A stretch of DNA of 64,000 nt from assembly GCA_947378965.1 (NCBI GenBank), contig CANCMG010000008.1:1-64000 (forward strand). The letters are read 5' to 3'. Position 1 is the stretch's first letter. Each line of letters starts with the position of its first letter. Below, in pieces: positions 52,275-61,402 of the stretch. The notes under the pieces were generated by a model. It did no database searches. It worked only from the letters and a program-made list of their open reading frames with translations, and was not told the origin of the DNA. A program made the translations under genes and the position numbers. This DNA comes from Alcaligenaceae bacterium. Its GTDB lineage: Bacteria > Pseudomonadota > Gammaproteobacteria > Burkholderiales > Burkholderiaceae_B.

Positions 52275-53231
52275 ATGCAACGCTATCTTCAGCAAGGCAT
52301 AACAATACTTTTTTGTTGTTTAGGATTCTTTTCAACGGAGGCGATGGCTTGGCCGACTCGACCGATTGAGATTGTTGTGGGTTTTGCGCCAGGTGGCGGC
52401 ACTGACATCACGGCACGTACACTGGCGACGTATCTTGAAAAAGAACTCGGGGGCTCGGTCGTGATTGTGAATAAATCGGGCGCGTCAGGCGCAATCGGTT
52501 TGGCCTATGTGGCGCGCGCCAAGCCCGATGGCCATACGTTAGGCATGACAAATATGCCTGGCTTGCTCACGATACCGATTGAGCGCGAGGCTGGCTATGT
52601 GCCAGCTGACTTCACCTATTTAGCCAATCTGGTCAGAGATCCTTGCGCGTTTAGCGTGAGCATCAATTCGCCCTACAAAACGCTTGCAGATCTGGTGGCC
52701 GCTGCCCGCGCGAATCCCGGAAAAATCAGCGTGAGTACCTCGGGTATCGGCACCGATGACCACTTGCAAATGGCATTTTTTGAAAAAGCGACTGGCACTA
52801 AACTCAACCATGTGCCATTTAATGGCGCAGCTCCTCAGCGCAACGCGGTGTTTGGAGGGCATACCGACGTGGGCGGCATGAATGTCGGAGAAGCCATGCC
52901 CTACAACGGCATTAACTTACGTATTTTGGCGCAGGCCGCTGAGGTGCGCTCGGTACTTGCCCCAGATGTGCCAACGTTTAAAGAGCAGGGCGTCGATGTC
53001 GTGTTGGCTTCTGAGCGCGGGTTGGTGGGCCCCAAAGGTTTGCCAAAGGAGGTGCAACAAAAATTAGAGGTGGCACTCGCTAAAATTGCGAAAAATCCAG
53101 AGTTTGTTCAACAGATTCGATCGCAGTTTACCGAGCTCGATTATGTGCCTAGCGAGGCATGGCAAGCGCGGTTGGCTCGCGCCGATCTTGAACTGCGAGC
53201 GCTCTGGAAGACGCAACGCTGGGCCGACTAA
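52275..53231 (+). CDS. Bug-family periplasmic substrate-binding protein
   Basis: This 318-residue TctC-type receptor has a signal peptide (hydrophobic core ILFCCLGFFSTEAMA), then IEIVVGFAPGGGTDITAR, VNKSGASGAIGLAY and FNGAAPQRNAVFGG. It is less like the other Bug proteins of the window, which have VPYKG where this one has VPFNG. It forms a tandem pair with the next gene, behind the SDR gene. Confidence 0.93.
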   Translation: MQRYLQQGITILFCCLGFFSTEAMAWPTRPIEIVVGFAPGGGTDITARTLATYLEKELGGSVVIVNKSGASGAIGLAYVARAKPDGHTLGMTNMPGLLTIPIEREAGYVPADFTYLANLVRDPCAFSVSINSPYKTLADLVAAARANPGKISVSTSGIGTDDHLQMAFFEKATGTKLNHVPFNGAAPQRNAVFGGHTDVGGMNVGEAMPYNGINLRILAQAAEVRSVLAPDVPTFKEQGVDVVLASERGLVGPKGLPKEVQQKLEVALAKIAKNPEFVQQIRSQFTELDYVPSEAWQARLARADLELRALWKTQRWAD

Positions 53232-53262
53232 CAAGATAATCCCTTGGGCAACAGAGACAAAG

Positions 53263-54258
53263 ATGAAAAATATATTTTCTAAAAAAATGATTCAATCCAC
53301 CGTTGGCCTGTTGGTGGCTGCAGTGCTAGGGTTAGGTACCTTGGCTCACACTCATGCAGCCGGGTTTCCTGAAAAAGCCGTGACACTTGTGGTGCCTTAT
53401 CCAGCTGGCGGTGCGACTGACGTGATCGCTCGCATGATTGCTGAAAAATTGCCGGCGGTGTGGGGGCAGCAGGTGGTGGTGGCTAATCGTCCTGGGGCGG
53501 GTACGACCGTAGCCGCTGAGGCCTTAGCCCGCGCGCCTGGCGATGGCTATATGTTGTACATGACCACCGCCGCACATACGATTAGTGCCAGTCTGTATAA
53601 AAAACTCAATTACGATCCGATTAAAGACTTTGCCCCTATTACCCTGGTGTCAACAATCCCCTTGGTCTTGGTGACGACGGCAGCGCTGCCGGTCAATACG
53701 GTGCCCGAGTTAGTGGCTTACGCCAAGGCGCAAAAAAATGGCTTGTCGATGGCGTCGACCGGTAATGGCACCCCGCAGCATCTGACGGGCGAACTCTTTA
53801 AAGCCAAGACCGGGGTGCCTTTCGTACATGTACCTTATAAGGGTGATCCGCCGATGTTGACAGATTTAATCGGCGGGCAGGTGCAGGTAGCGTTTGTCAC
53901 CTTGTCTGCAGCGCTGCCTTACATTAAGTCGGGTAAATTGCGCGCGATTGCCTTGGCGCATCCGACTCGGGTTGAGGCGTTGGCTAACGTTCCAACAATG
54001 ACAGAGGCGGGCATGCCTGGCTTTAATGCAGCGACCTGGTTTGGTTTGTTTGGCCCGGCGTCGATGCCACAAGAATTACGCCAAAAAATTTATCAAACAG
54101 TTCAGCGCATTGTGGCCGAACCTGGTATGCAGCAACGCTTGCTTGAAATGGGCGGAGAAATCAACAACAGCTCACCCGAGGCGTTTCAGAAGGTGATCGA
54201 TGTTGAAGTTAAAAACTGGGCTGAGGCGGTAAAGTTGTCGGGCGCCAGTGTGGATTAG
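53263..54258 (+). CDS. Bug-family periplasmic substrate-binding protein
   Basis: The 331-residue receptor has a signal peptide (LLVAAVLGLGTLAHTHA), then VTLVVPYPAGGATDVIAR, VANRPGAGTTVAAE and VPYKGDPPMLTDLIGG. It starts 31 bases after the preceding Bug gene but is quite different in sequence, so the two are old paralogues rather than a recent copy. The ATG at 53263 starts the signal peptide; an earlier reading overlaps the previous gene. Confidence 0.94.
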   Translation: MKNIFSKKMIQSTVGLLVAAVLGLGTLAHTHAAGFPEKAVTLVVPYPAGGATDVIARMIAEKLPAVWGQQVVVANRPGAGTTVAAEALARAPGDGYMLYMTTAAHTISASLYKKLNYDPIKDFAPITLVSTIPLVLVTTAALPVNTVPELVAYAKAQKNGLSMASTGNGTPQHLTGELFKAKTGVPFVHVPYKGDPPMLTDLIGGQVQVAFVTLSAALPYIKSGKLRAIALAHPTRVEALANVPTMTEAGMPGFNAATWFGLFGPASMPQELRQKIYQTVQRIVAEPGMQQRLLEMGGEINNSSPEAFQKVIDVEVKNWAEAVKLSGASVD

Positions 54259-54293
54259 CTTGGTCAGCGGGTAGTGCGCTTGGTGGGTTGTGC

Positions 54294-54866
54294 TTAGCGC
54301 GACAAACTCTTGAGCGCGAGTCGGATGCCGTCCGACACACTCACACCCTCTGGAAGCGTTTTCAGTGCCGTGAGTGATTCGCGTTCTGAGTAGCCCAACG
54401 CAGTTAGCGCATGCAGCACATCTGTTTGGTTGCCCGCCGAGACGCTAGGTGCAGCACCTAATTCGGCGCCGAGCTTACCTTTCATTTCAAGTAGCAGTCG
54501 CTGGGCTGTTTTAGTGCCAATGCCCGGAATGCGAGTGAGGCGAGCGGGCTCTTGTAGGGTAATGGCCTGAGCCAGATCGGCCACCGACATGCCCGACAAT
54601 ACCGCGAGTGCTGTGCGTGCGCCAATGCCGCTCACTTTTACAAGCTCGCGAAACGCCGCACGTTCTTGCGCACTTGAAAATCCAAACAGGATGTGGGCAT
54701 CTTCGCGCACAGTAAGGTGGGTCAGGATGGTGACCTGTGCGCCAAGTTCAGGTAATGCATAAAACGTCGTCATCGAGACATCAATTTCGTAGCCAACACC
54801 CTGCACATCTAAACCGATGCGTGGCGGCATTTTTTCGTACAAAGTACCAGTGAGTCGACCGATCAT
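54294..54866 (-). CDS. ruvA: Holliday junction DNA-binding protein RuvA
   Basis: The 190-residue protein starts [12 protein letters not shown], has the two helix-hairpin-helix regions ([18 protein letters not shown] and [18 protein letters not shown]) and the small C-terminal domain III that contacts RuvB ([12 protein letters not shown]). It lies 16 bases behind ruvC. The ATG at 54866 is the usual start. Confidence 0.96.
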   Translation of the reverse strand: MIGRLTGTLYEKMPPRIGLDVQGVGYEIDVSMTTFYALPELGAQVTILTHLTVREDAHILFGFSSAQERAAFRELVKVSGIGARTALAVLSGMSVADLAQAITLQEPARLTRIPGIGTKTAQRLLLEMKGKLGAELGAAPSVSAGNQTDVLHALTALGYSERESLTALKTLPEGVSVSDGIRLALKSLSR

Positions 54867-54882
54867 TGTTATGTTCCTTAAG

Positions 54883-55434
54883 TTAGCCCAGTAGTCGTCC
54901 GCCACGCACGCGCGTGCGTCCACGTGCGGTGCGCTGCTGATAGCTGGTCACGCCGAGTTTTTCGGCTAAAGGGCTGACATGCGCATGGCAGATAGCGCAA
55001 GCGAGCGCATCCGCTGAATCCGGTGCGGGCACCCCATCGAGCGATAACAGGCGCTGCACCATCATCTGTACTTGTTCTTTCGCGGCGCGCCCGGCCCCCA
55101 CGACTGATTTCTTAATTTGCAGAGCGCTATATTCAAACACGGCTAAATCTCGGTCAGCCAGCGCGCACAACGCGGCTCCGCGGGCTTGACCCAGCAACAA
55201 GGTGGTTGCTGGATTCGTATTCATGAACACAATTTCTAGGGCGGCTACGTCTGGCCGAGTGTCTTCAATCACTTGGCGCAGGTTATCCAGAATCACTTTG
55301 AGTCTTAGGGGTAGCGTGATGTCAGTGGGTACTACGATGGTGCCACTCGCGACATAGGTGAGTCGCGAGCCGACCAAGTCAATCACGCCAAACCCGGTAC
55401 GGCGCAAGCCCGGGTCAACGCCTAAGATGCGCAT
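54883..55434 (-). CDS. ruvC: crossover junction endodeoxyribonuclease RuvC
   Basis: The 183-residue resolvase has [15 protein letters not shown] with the first catalytic Asp, [10 protein letters not shown] with the Glu, and [12 protein letters not shown] with the last acidic pair. It cuts Holliday junctions. The ATG at 55434 is preferred; a GTG at 55446 is possible. It is part of purH-ruvC-ruvA on the minus strand. Confidence 0.95.
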   Translation of the reverse strand: MRILGVDPGLRRTGFGVIDLVGSRLTYVASGTIVVPTDITLPLRLKVILDNLRQVIEDTRPDVAALEIVFMNTNPATTLLLGQARGAALCALADRDLAVFEYSALQIKKSVVGAGRAAKEQVQMMVQRLLSLDGVPAPDSADALACAICHAHVSPLAEKLGVTSYQQRTARGRTRVRGGRLLG

Positions 55435-55477
55435 ACGCTGCTGCACACGGGGCGTTGAGCTTTCATCATTTTGCGAT

Positions 55478-57067
55478 TTAATGCCTGAAGTGACGCATGC
55501 CAGTCAGTACCATCACAATGCCACGCTCGTTGGCGGCAGCGATCACCTCGTCGTCGCGCATGCTGCCACCCGGTTGAATGACGCAAGTTGCGCCTGCATC
55601 GATCACAACATCTAAACCGTCGCGAAACGGAAAGAACGCATCAGACGCAACGGCTGAGCCTTTAAGGGTCAGGCCCGCGTTTTCGGCCTTGATTGAGGCG
55701 ATGCGTGCCGAATCAATACGGCTCATCTGGCCAGCACCCACGCCTAAGGTCATGCCTTCGCCACAAAAAACAATGGCGTTTGATTTAACAAACTTGGCAA
55801 CCTTCCAGGCAAACAGTAAATCGCTCAACTGAGCAGGAGTCGGTTGTTTGCGTGTGGCGACTTTGAGATCACTCGCTTGCACGGTTTGCGAGTCAGGTGT
55901 CTGTACCAGCCAGCCACCACCCACCCGTTTCACGTCGATGTCGTTTTGGCCGTCACCCATCGGCACTTGTAGTACGCGAACGTTTTTCTTGGCGGTTAAA
56001 AATTCAAGCGCCGCTTGATCGTAGGCTGGTGCAAGTAAGACCTCAACAAATTGATTACTGATCGCCTTGGCGCAGGCCAGATTGACGGTGCGATTAAAGG
56101 CGATGATGCCGCCAAAAGCTGAGGTCGGGTCTGTTTTAAACGCTTTGAGATAGGCGTTGACCGCTTTGTCAGCCACGGCCACGCCACAGGGGTTCGCGTG
56201 TTTGACGATGACGCAAGCTGGCTCGGCAAAACTGCGTACGCAATCCCACGCTGCGTCTGAATCGGCGATGTTGTTATACGACAGCTCTTTGCCTTGCAGT
56301 TGCACGAAGTTACCTAGCAGGCCTGCTGGGCAAGTTGGATCGGCATAAAACGCTGAGCGCTGCTGTGCGTTTTCGCCGTAGCGCAACACTTGCTGTTGAT
56401 GCACTTGTAGGGTGAGTGTGTTGGGCCAGGTGCTGCGCTCGGGTACCGCGTCTTGTGCGGGTTCGGGTGCGACCAGACTGCTGAGGTAAGCCGCAATCGC
56501 GCCATCGTAGGCGCTCGTGTGCGCGTAGACCTTGGTGGCGAGTGCTAGCCGCAGCCCATATGACGTGTCACCACTAGCATCCATGTCTTTTAAGACGCGG
56601 GGGTAATCAGCAGGGTCGATGACGACGGTGACGCCACCCGCTTCAGTGCCGTGATTTTTTGCGGCTGCGCGCAGCATGGCTGGCCCACCGATATCGATAT
56701 TTTCAACGGCATCGGCAAAGGTGCAGTCAGGCTTGGCGATGGCCGCACGAAAAGGATACAGGTTGACCACGAGCAGGTCGATACGCTCAATGCCGTGCTC
56801 TTGAAGAGTTTGTAAGTGCTCGGCGCTATCGCGTCGCGCTAACAGCCCACCGTGAATTTTTGGGTGCAGGGTTTTGACGCGGCCATCCAGGATTTCAGGC
56901 GAACCCGTGTGCTGTGCCACTTCGGTGACCGTTAAGCCGGCCTGGGCCAGCAATTTTGCCGTGCCTCCGGTTGAAAGCAGTCGTACACCGCGCTTAGCAA
57001 GTGCTTTGGCAAAATCGACGATGCCGTCTTTGTCTGAAACAGAGAGGAGTGCGGTTTGAATAGTCAT
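55478..57067 (-). CDS. purH: bifunctional purine biosynthesis protein PurH
   Basis: The 529-residue enzyme joins IMP cyclohydrolase (N-terminal MGS-like fold, [18 protein letters not shown]) and AICAR formyltransferase ([14 protein letters not shown], central and C-terminal, ending GMRHFRH). It makes the last two steps to IMP. The ATG overlaps the fis stop (ATATGA), so it is translationally coupled to fis. Confidence 0.97.
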   Translation of the reverse strand: MTIQTALLSVSDKDGIVDFAKALAKRGVRLLSTGGTAKLLAQAGLTVTEVAQHTGSPEILDGRVKTLHPKIHGGLLARRDSAEHLQTLQEHGIERIDLLVVNLYPFRAAIAKPDCTFADAVENIDIGGPAMLRAAAKNHGTEAGGVTVVIDPADYPRVLKDMDASGDTSYGLRLALATKVYAHTSAYDGAIAAYLSSLVAPEPAQDAVPERSTWPNTLTLQVHQQQVLRYGENAQQRSAFYADPTCPAGLLGNFVQLQGKELSYNNIADSDAAWDCVRSFAEPACVIVKHANPCGVAVADKAVNAYLKAFKTDPTSAFGGIIAFNRTVNLACAKAISNQFVEVLLAPAYDQAALEFLTAKKNVRVLQVPMGDGQNDIDVKRVGGGWLVQTPDSQTVQASDLKVATRKQPTPAQLSDLLFAWKVAKFVKSNAIVFCGEGMTLGVGAGQMSRIDSARIASIKAENAGLTLKGSAVASDAFFPFRDGLDVVIDAGATCVIQPGGSMRDDEVIAAANERGIVMVLTGMRHFRH

Positions 57068-57300
57068 ATAAGCTTGTGTGCCAGCAGTTTTTTTCGAAGA
57101 GTATTACGCGTAACGCCCAGCATCAGGGCGGCACGAGATTGATTGTTGTTGGCCCGTTGCATGGCAACGGCTAACAAAGGGCGTTCGACACAGCCGACCA
57201 CCATGTCATAGAGATCGTTGGGCTCGGTGTCACCCAAGTCGGCAAAGTAACTATCAAGGCTTAAGCGTACCGCTTCATCAAGGATATTATTTTTTTTCAT
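57064..57300 (-). CDS. fis: Fis-family DNA-binding protein
   Basis: The 78-residue protein has the Fis C-terminal helix-turn-helix [22 protein letters not shown] and a shorter N-terminus than enteric Fis (98 residues), as usual in betaproteobacteria. It is a nucleoid and rRNA-promoter regulator. It stands 11 bases behind dusB, the common dusB-fis arrangement. Confidence 0.94.
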   Translation of the reverse strand: MKKNNILDEAVRLSLDSYFADLGDTEPNDLYDMVVGCVERPLLAVAMQRANNNQSRAALMLGVTRNTLRKKLLAHKLI

Positions 57301-57311
57301 GAGATAGCCCT

Positions 57312-58358
57312 TCAGGCTGCGTGCAGGTACGGCGAACCAAGATCATTATTGTCGCAGGTTGCGGCCTGACTGTCTGCGCCGGCGGCCGCTTGCGCTAAAA
57401 ACCAATGGTCGACCGCTGCAAATTGCTCGGTGGTGGTGTCAATTTGATTAATATGAGCAGCGAGTGCTATGCCATTGGGCAGGCCGCTGACGTACCACCC
57501 GATGTGCTTGCGTGCGGTTTTGACCCCGACGCTTTCGCCGTAAAACTGATAGTGATCAGCAAGGTGGTGTAGTAACAAATCGCGCATTTCTGCCCAGGTA
57601 GGGGGCGCTAGCGTTTGACCCGTACGCAGAAAATAATCAACTTCTCTGAAAATCCAGGGGCGGCCCTGCGCTGCGCGCCCAATCATGACCGCATCGGCAC
57701 CTGTGTAAGCGAGCACGGCCCGGGCTTTTTGAGGGGTATCGATATCTCCATTGGCCACCACCGGAATCGAAATGCTGGCTTTGACTTCGCGGATGGTGTC
57801 GTATTCGGCCTCGCCGAGGTATAGATCTGCACGTGTGCGCCCATGCAGGGTGAGCGCGGCAATACCGGTCTCTTGCGCCAGATGAGCGATGCGCAGCGCG
57901 TTACGATGCTCGCGATCCCAACCCGTTCGCGTTTTGAGTGTGACGGGTATGCCAAAAGGCGTACAGGCAGTCACAACCGCCTCAAGAATTTTCGCCACAA
58001 GATCTTCGTGGCGCAATAGCGCCGAGCCTGAAGCGACGTTACACACTTTTTTGACTGGGCAACCCATGTTGATGTCAATGACACGGGCGCCTTTGTCAAT
58101 ATTAAACACAGCAGCTTGCGCCATCATTTGAGGGTCAGCGCCAGCAATTTGCACTGCAACGGGGTCGCTTTCGCCCTCGTGATTCAAGCGGCGCGAAGAT
58201 TTGACTGTTTGCCACAATTGCGGATTACTTGCCGCCATTTCAGATACGGCGTAGCCCGCCCCCAGACGCTTGCATAATTGCCGAAACGGCCGATCTGTCA
58301 CCCCAGCCATCGGGGCGACAAAAACGTTATTCGTGAGGGACCAGGGGCCGATATTCAT
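57312..58358 (-). CDS. dusB: tRNA-dihydrouridine synthase DusB
   Basis: The 348-residue flavoenzyme has the TIM-barrel start FVAPMAGVTDRPFR, the catalytic Cys region DINMGCPVKKVCNVASGSAL and the FMN phosphate site GADAVMIGRAAQGRPW. It reduces uridines of the tRNA D-loop. It is the first gene of dusB-fis-purH-ruvC-ruvA. Confidence 0.96.
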   Translation of the reverse strand: MNIGPWSLTNNVFVAPMAGVTDRPFRQLCKRLGAGYAVSEMAASNPQLWQTVKSSRRLNHEGESDPVAVQIAGADPQMMAQAAVFNIDKGARVIDINMGCPVKKVCNVASGSALLRHEDLVAKILEAVVTACTPFGIPVTLKTRTGWDREHRNALRIAHLAQETGIAALTLHGRTRADLYLGEAEYDTIREVKASISIPVVANGDIDTPQKARAVLAYTGADAVMIGRAAQGRPWIFREVDYFLRTGQTLAPPTWAEMRDLLLHHLADHYQFYGESVGVKTARKHIGWYVSGLPNGIALAAHINQIDTTTEQFAAVDHWFLAQAAAGADSQAATCDNNDLGSPYLHAA

Positions 58359-58491
58359 GTCTAAATTGTAACGCCTTGGGGTGGTCAGGACGCTTTACGT
58401 AGGTCTAGTGATGCAAGGGTAACCGCTTAAGCCCCTGTAGACTGTTCAGTCCGAGTTGGCATATTGGCGTGGTCGCTTGATCAGGCTAGGG

Positions 58492-59652
58492 CTAGAGCCT
58501 GAGTCCCTGCAATAAATGTCGCGCCAGCGGTGCGCGTAGGGCTGGCAAAAGATCCATGCCTAATAGTGCGAGGCCAGCAGCGTGCTCGATCAAAGGCAAT
58601 TTTGTGGTGAAGACACGCGAGAGCAGGTCGGTGAGGCGAACTGTTAGTTGACGATCAGGACCGCGCAGCTTTTCATAGCGTTGCAAGGAGGCGCTAGGCG
58701 TTTGCTCGGGCGCCACAAGCCACTCGCGCAAAGCCATCGCAAGCGTGGCGGCATCGCGCAGCCCAAGGTTCAACCCTTGTCCTGCGACAGGGTGCAGCGT
58801 TTGGGCGGCATTGCCGATAGCCACGCAGCGACCGTCAATCGTTTGAGGGCGCAAGGTCATGGCCAGGGGTACGCACGCAACAGGGCTATCAACCGTGAGC
58901 GTACCTAGCCTCGAACCAAACATGTCGGTCAGCGCTTGCGAAAAGTGTTCAGGCGCTAACGCTTGCAGGGCATGGGCCCGTTCAGGCGAACAGCACCAGA
59001 CGATTGATTGTTCGCCTAGCGCTTCGGGATGAGGTAACACTGCTAACGGGCCTTCGTTGGTAAAGCGTTCAAAGGCCCAGCCTGGTCGTGGTCTGCTCGC
59101 GCGGGCACGCGTGAGTAAGGCACATTGAGTGTACTGACGGGTGGGCTCAACCCCTGTCAATCCATCCGCGTGAATCACTAATTTTGCGTGTAGGCGGCGT
59201 GATCCCTGCTTGAGACTGACACCCAAGGCATCTTGCTCGATCACGCGTGCACCTTCACCGATTAAAACTTGTGCGCCGCTTGCGTGCACCGCTTGGGCGA
59301 GTTTTTCGTAAAGTTGGCCATAACGTACGACACAACCTAGTTCGGGTACGTTAAAGTCATCGTGCCTGATCACAGTGCGCCCCAGTCGCCCCCGTTGCGA
59401 AACATGAATAGTTTGTATGAGCGCCGCCTGCTGGGGCCAAGCACCCAAGCTTTCAAGCAAGACACGGCTACCGTGATTGACGGCCAATACGCGTGGATCA
59501 AGCTCGGGTCGATGTCCATACTGCGAGGCGGTTTCAGTTTGTAACAACACAATGCGCGTAGGGAGTGGTGCGAGACGCGCGAGCAGCAACGCTAATGCGC
59601 TGCCAACGGGGCCGCCGCCTAAAATCGCAAGGTCAAAGTCTTGTAGTTGCAT
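58492..59652 (-). CDS. UbiH/UbiF-family FAD monooxygenase
   Basis: The 386-residue flavoprotein has the Rossmann motif LAILGGGPVGSALALLL, the HADG element and the second FAD motif GNAAQTLHPVAGQGLNLGLRD typical of ubiquinone hydroxylases (UbiH, UbiF, UbiL). It hydroxylates a ubiquinone precursor ring. Which of the ring positions is not resolved. Position between pepP and dusB matches other Burkholderiales. Confidence 0.92.
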   Translation of the reverse strand: MQLQDFDLAILGGGPVGSALALLLARLAPLPTRIVLLQTETASQYGHRPELDPRVLAVNHGSRVLLESLGAWPQQAALIQTIHVSQRGRLGRTVIRHDDFNVPELGCVVRYGQLYEKLAQAVHASGAQVLIGEGARVIEQDALGVSLKQGSRRLHAKLVIHADGLTGVEPTRQYTQCALLTRARASRPRPGWAFERFTNEGPLAVLPHPEALGEQSIVWCCSPERAHALQALAPEHFSQALTDMFGSRLGTLTVDSPVACVPLAMTLRPQTIDGRCVAIGNAAQTLHPVAGQGLNLGLRDAATLAMALREWLVAPEQTPSASLQRYEKLRGPDRQLTVRLTDLLSRVFTTKLPLIEHAAGLALLGMDLLPALRAPLARHLLQGLRL

Positions 59653-59848
59653 TCGGGTATTTTATCGGTTTCGCGCAAGCGGCAGTCATCGACTGAGGGC
59701 GGCGAGGATGTCAAGCTAGTCAGACACTAAGCTGAGCTGAGATTTGATGCGGCGCTTATTGAGCAGGACGCAGGTTGAAAACTTCGCTCACTCTAGGTGT
59801 GCTCAGCGACGGATCGTTCGGGCACAATCGTCAGTCGATAGGATTTTG

Positions 59849-59886
59849 ATGCAAATAGTGATGTTAAGATGCATCAATATTTGCAT
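59849..59886 (+). promoter_or_regulatory. dyad operator upstream of vapB
   Basis: ATGCAAATA (59849-59857) and TATTTGCAT (59878-59886) form a perfect 9-bp dyad with a smaller palindrome, GATGCATC (59868-59875), between them. It lies 26 bases before the vapB ATG and fits autoregulation by a VapBC complex. The other bases of this 260-bp gap show nothing clear. Confidence 0.65.
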
Positions 59887-59912
59887 TTAATATTCAAAAG
59901 CATGAGGTCTAC

Positions 59913-60104
59913 ATGAGAACAACCGTATCGATTGACGACGAGTTGTATGCAAGGGTGTTAGAGGTTGCAGATCCCGGGCTCGACAAGGCAGAACTCTTTC
60001 GCGAGGCGATGCAAGTCTTTCTGAGAGTCCAGATCGGCAAGCGTCTAGCCGCCCTCGGGGGTAGGGCGCCTAGCATGAAAGATATCCCAAGACGAAAAGA
60101 CTAA
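59913..60104 (+). CDS. vapB: VapB-type antitoxin (ribbon-helix-helix)
   Basis: The 63-residue protein opens with the RHH strand MRTTVSIDDELYARVLEVAD, has a helix pair, and a basic tail (KDIPRRKD). It should neutralise VapC and bind the operator upstream. It precedes the toxin by 12 bases, the standard order. Confidence 0.88.
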   Translation: MRTTVSIDDELYARVLEVADPGLDKAELFREAMQVFLRVQIGKRLAALGGRAPSMKDIPRRKD

Positions 60105-60116
60105 GCGGGGTGTTGA

Positions 60117-60500
60117 ATGGCAATGGTCTTGGTTGACAGTTCGGTTTGGGTTCAGCATTTCAGAAAAGGTCTTAGTGGCTTGGGGGCATTACTCAGTAAC
60201 GACCGGGTTTTATGTCATCCTTTGATTGTTCTTGAATTGTCTTGCGGTTCACCGCCTGCCCCTCGAAAACGAACCCTGCAATATCTATCAGCCTTGCAAA
60301 CTGCCAGCATTGCTACGATTGACGAAACAATCAATTTTGTTGAGTTGAATAAACTTTACGATTGCGGCTGTGGCTCGGTGGATATGGCCCTGCTTGCCTC
60401 AACGCTCCTCACAAAAGACACTGAGCTTTGGACGTTAGACAAAAAACTAGAGGTCGTGGCTAAGAAATTGAAAGTGTCTTACCGGCCTTCGCTACATTAA
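60117..60500 (+). CDS. vapC: VapC-type PIN-domain toxin
   Basis: The 127-residue PIN ribonuclease has the acidic site residues in VLVDSSVWVQHF, VLELSCGS, GSVDMALLAST and LWTLDKKLE. VapC toxins cut tRNA or rRNA. All four acidic positions are present, so it looks active. The start may be the ATG at 60117 or 60123. Confidence 0.9.
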   Translation: MAMVLVDSSVWVQHFRKGLSGLGALLSNDRVLCHPLIVLELSCGSPPAPRKRTLQYLSALQTASIATIDETINFVELNKLYDCGCGSVDMALLASTLLTKDTELWTLDKKLEVVAKKLKVSYRPSLH

Positions 60501-60517
60501 ATGTTTTACGGATTGTT

Positions 60518-60979
60518 ATGACAGCATCTTCTGACTCACACTCAATGCCCACGACGCGGTTTCGTCATAAAACCACGGTTGGTTTACTAGCCGCGCTGTT
60601 GGGCTGTGTCGGCGCGCACTGGTGGTATTTGGGGCGGCGCCACGCCTGGATGGTCAGTGTGTTTGGTGTTGCGCTGATGATTGCGAGTTCGTTTGCCGAT
60701 ATCTGGTACGAAAACCCCGCATTCTTCTTGCTGTTTATCCCGATTTTAGATGGCTTTATTGAGGCAATTGTTTTATGCCTGATGAGCGATGCGAAGTTTG
60801 ACGGGTTTTATAACGTGGGTTTGGTACGCGCGCGCCCAAGTGGTTGGGGTGCAGTGTTGATTGCGATTTTTACGCTATTGATCGGTACCGTTGCGTTGAT
60901 GTTTGGTATCGCAATGATCGTGATCTATGTCTGGACCGCACTTGGGTGGCTTGAGGGTTTTGATTTGAAGTCAGATTAA
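60518..60979 (+). CDS. TM2-domain-like membrane protein
   Basis: The 153-residue protein has a TM2-like helix-turn-helix (TVGLLAALLGCVGAHWWYLGRR, residues about 20-41) and three to four membrane segments in all. The function of bacterial TM2 proteins is not known. It begins 17 bases after vapC. Confidence 0.8.
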   Translation: MTASSDSHSMPTTRFRHKTTVGLLAALLGCVGAHWWYLGRRHAWMVSVFGVALMIASSFADIWYENPAFFLLFIPILDGFIEAIVLCLMSDAKFDGFYNVGLVRARPSGWGAVLIAIFTLLIGTVALMFGIAMIVIYVWTALGWLEGFDLKSD

Positions 60980-60985
60980 CGTCGC

Positions 60986-61165
60986 TTATTTGGCAACAGT
61001 GGCGATCAAATAAGTTGTTGCAGTCGTTGCGGTGGTGGTAGCAATCAAAACCCCAGTGATCCACCGGATGATCGTCCAAGTCTGTGCGTTCATATTACGT
61101 TGAAGATCCTCTTTGGTCGCAAGAGTCGGGATGACTGCTTCAAGTTTTGTGAGGCGAATTTCCAT
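60986..61165 (-). CDS. 59-residue coiled-coil plus single-TM membrane protein
   Basis: The ORF runs from the ATG at 61165, preceded by AAAGGAA, to a TAA at 60988-60986. It starts MEIRLTKLEAVIPTLATKED (a short heptad-like coil). It ends in a Thr-rich hydrophobic helix (WITGVLIATTTATTATTYLI). The layout recalls XhlA-type small membrane proteins of phages and their chromosomal relatives. It is convergent with the TM2 gene. It is short but has good coding signals. Confidence 0.7.
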   Translation of the reverse strand: MEIRLTKLEAVIPTLATKEDLQRNMNAQTWTIIRWITGVLIATTTATTATTYLIATVAK

Positions 61166-61258
61166 CTTGGGGTTTCCTTTTTTGCTAAAACGTTAAACGC
61201 CGATTCTACGCACCGTTATTATGCGCTTCAAGATGGACACATTGTGCCTAGACGAGCC

Positions 61259-61402
61259 CGTAGTCTGTAACAGTTGTTAATGCGTGGGTGCGACCCTAAT
61301 ATGTAATAACTGTTACTGCGTGCGTGTGACGCTAAGATGAAATAACTGTTACTGCGCACGCATGACCCTAAGATAAAACAATCATTACCGCGCGCGCATG
61401 AT
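61259..61402 (-). repeat. 36-bp tandem repeat, four copies, including the last codons of pepP
   Basis: Units at 61259-61294, 61295-61330, 61331-61366 and 61367-61402. On the minus strand each starts like the pepP end (ATCATGCGCGCGCGGTAA or a variant) and goes on with GTTATTTCATCTTAG-like sequence. The last codons and TAA of pepP belong to the rightmost unit, and every unit keeps TAA at the same place. Units 2 and 3 are the most alike. Confidence 0.88.

Noticed and set aside
58482-58501. Terminator of the ubiH-like gene
   Set aside because: The CAGGCT/AGCCTG hairpin overlaps the stop codon but has no T-tract on the minus strand.
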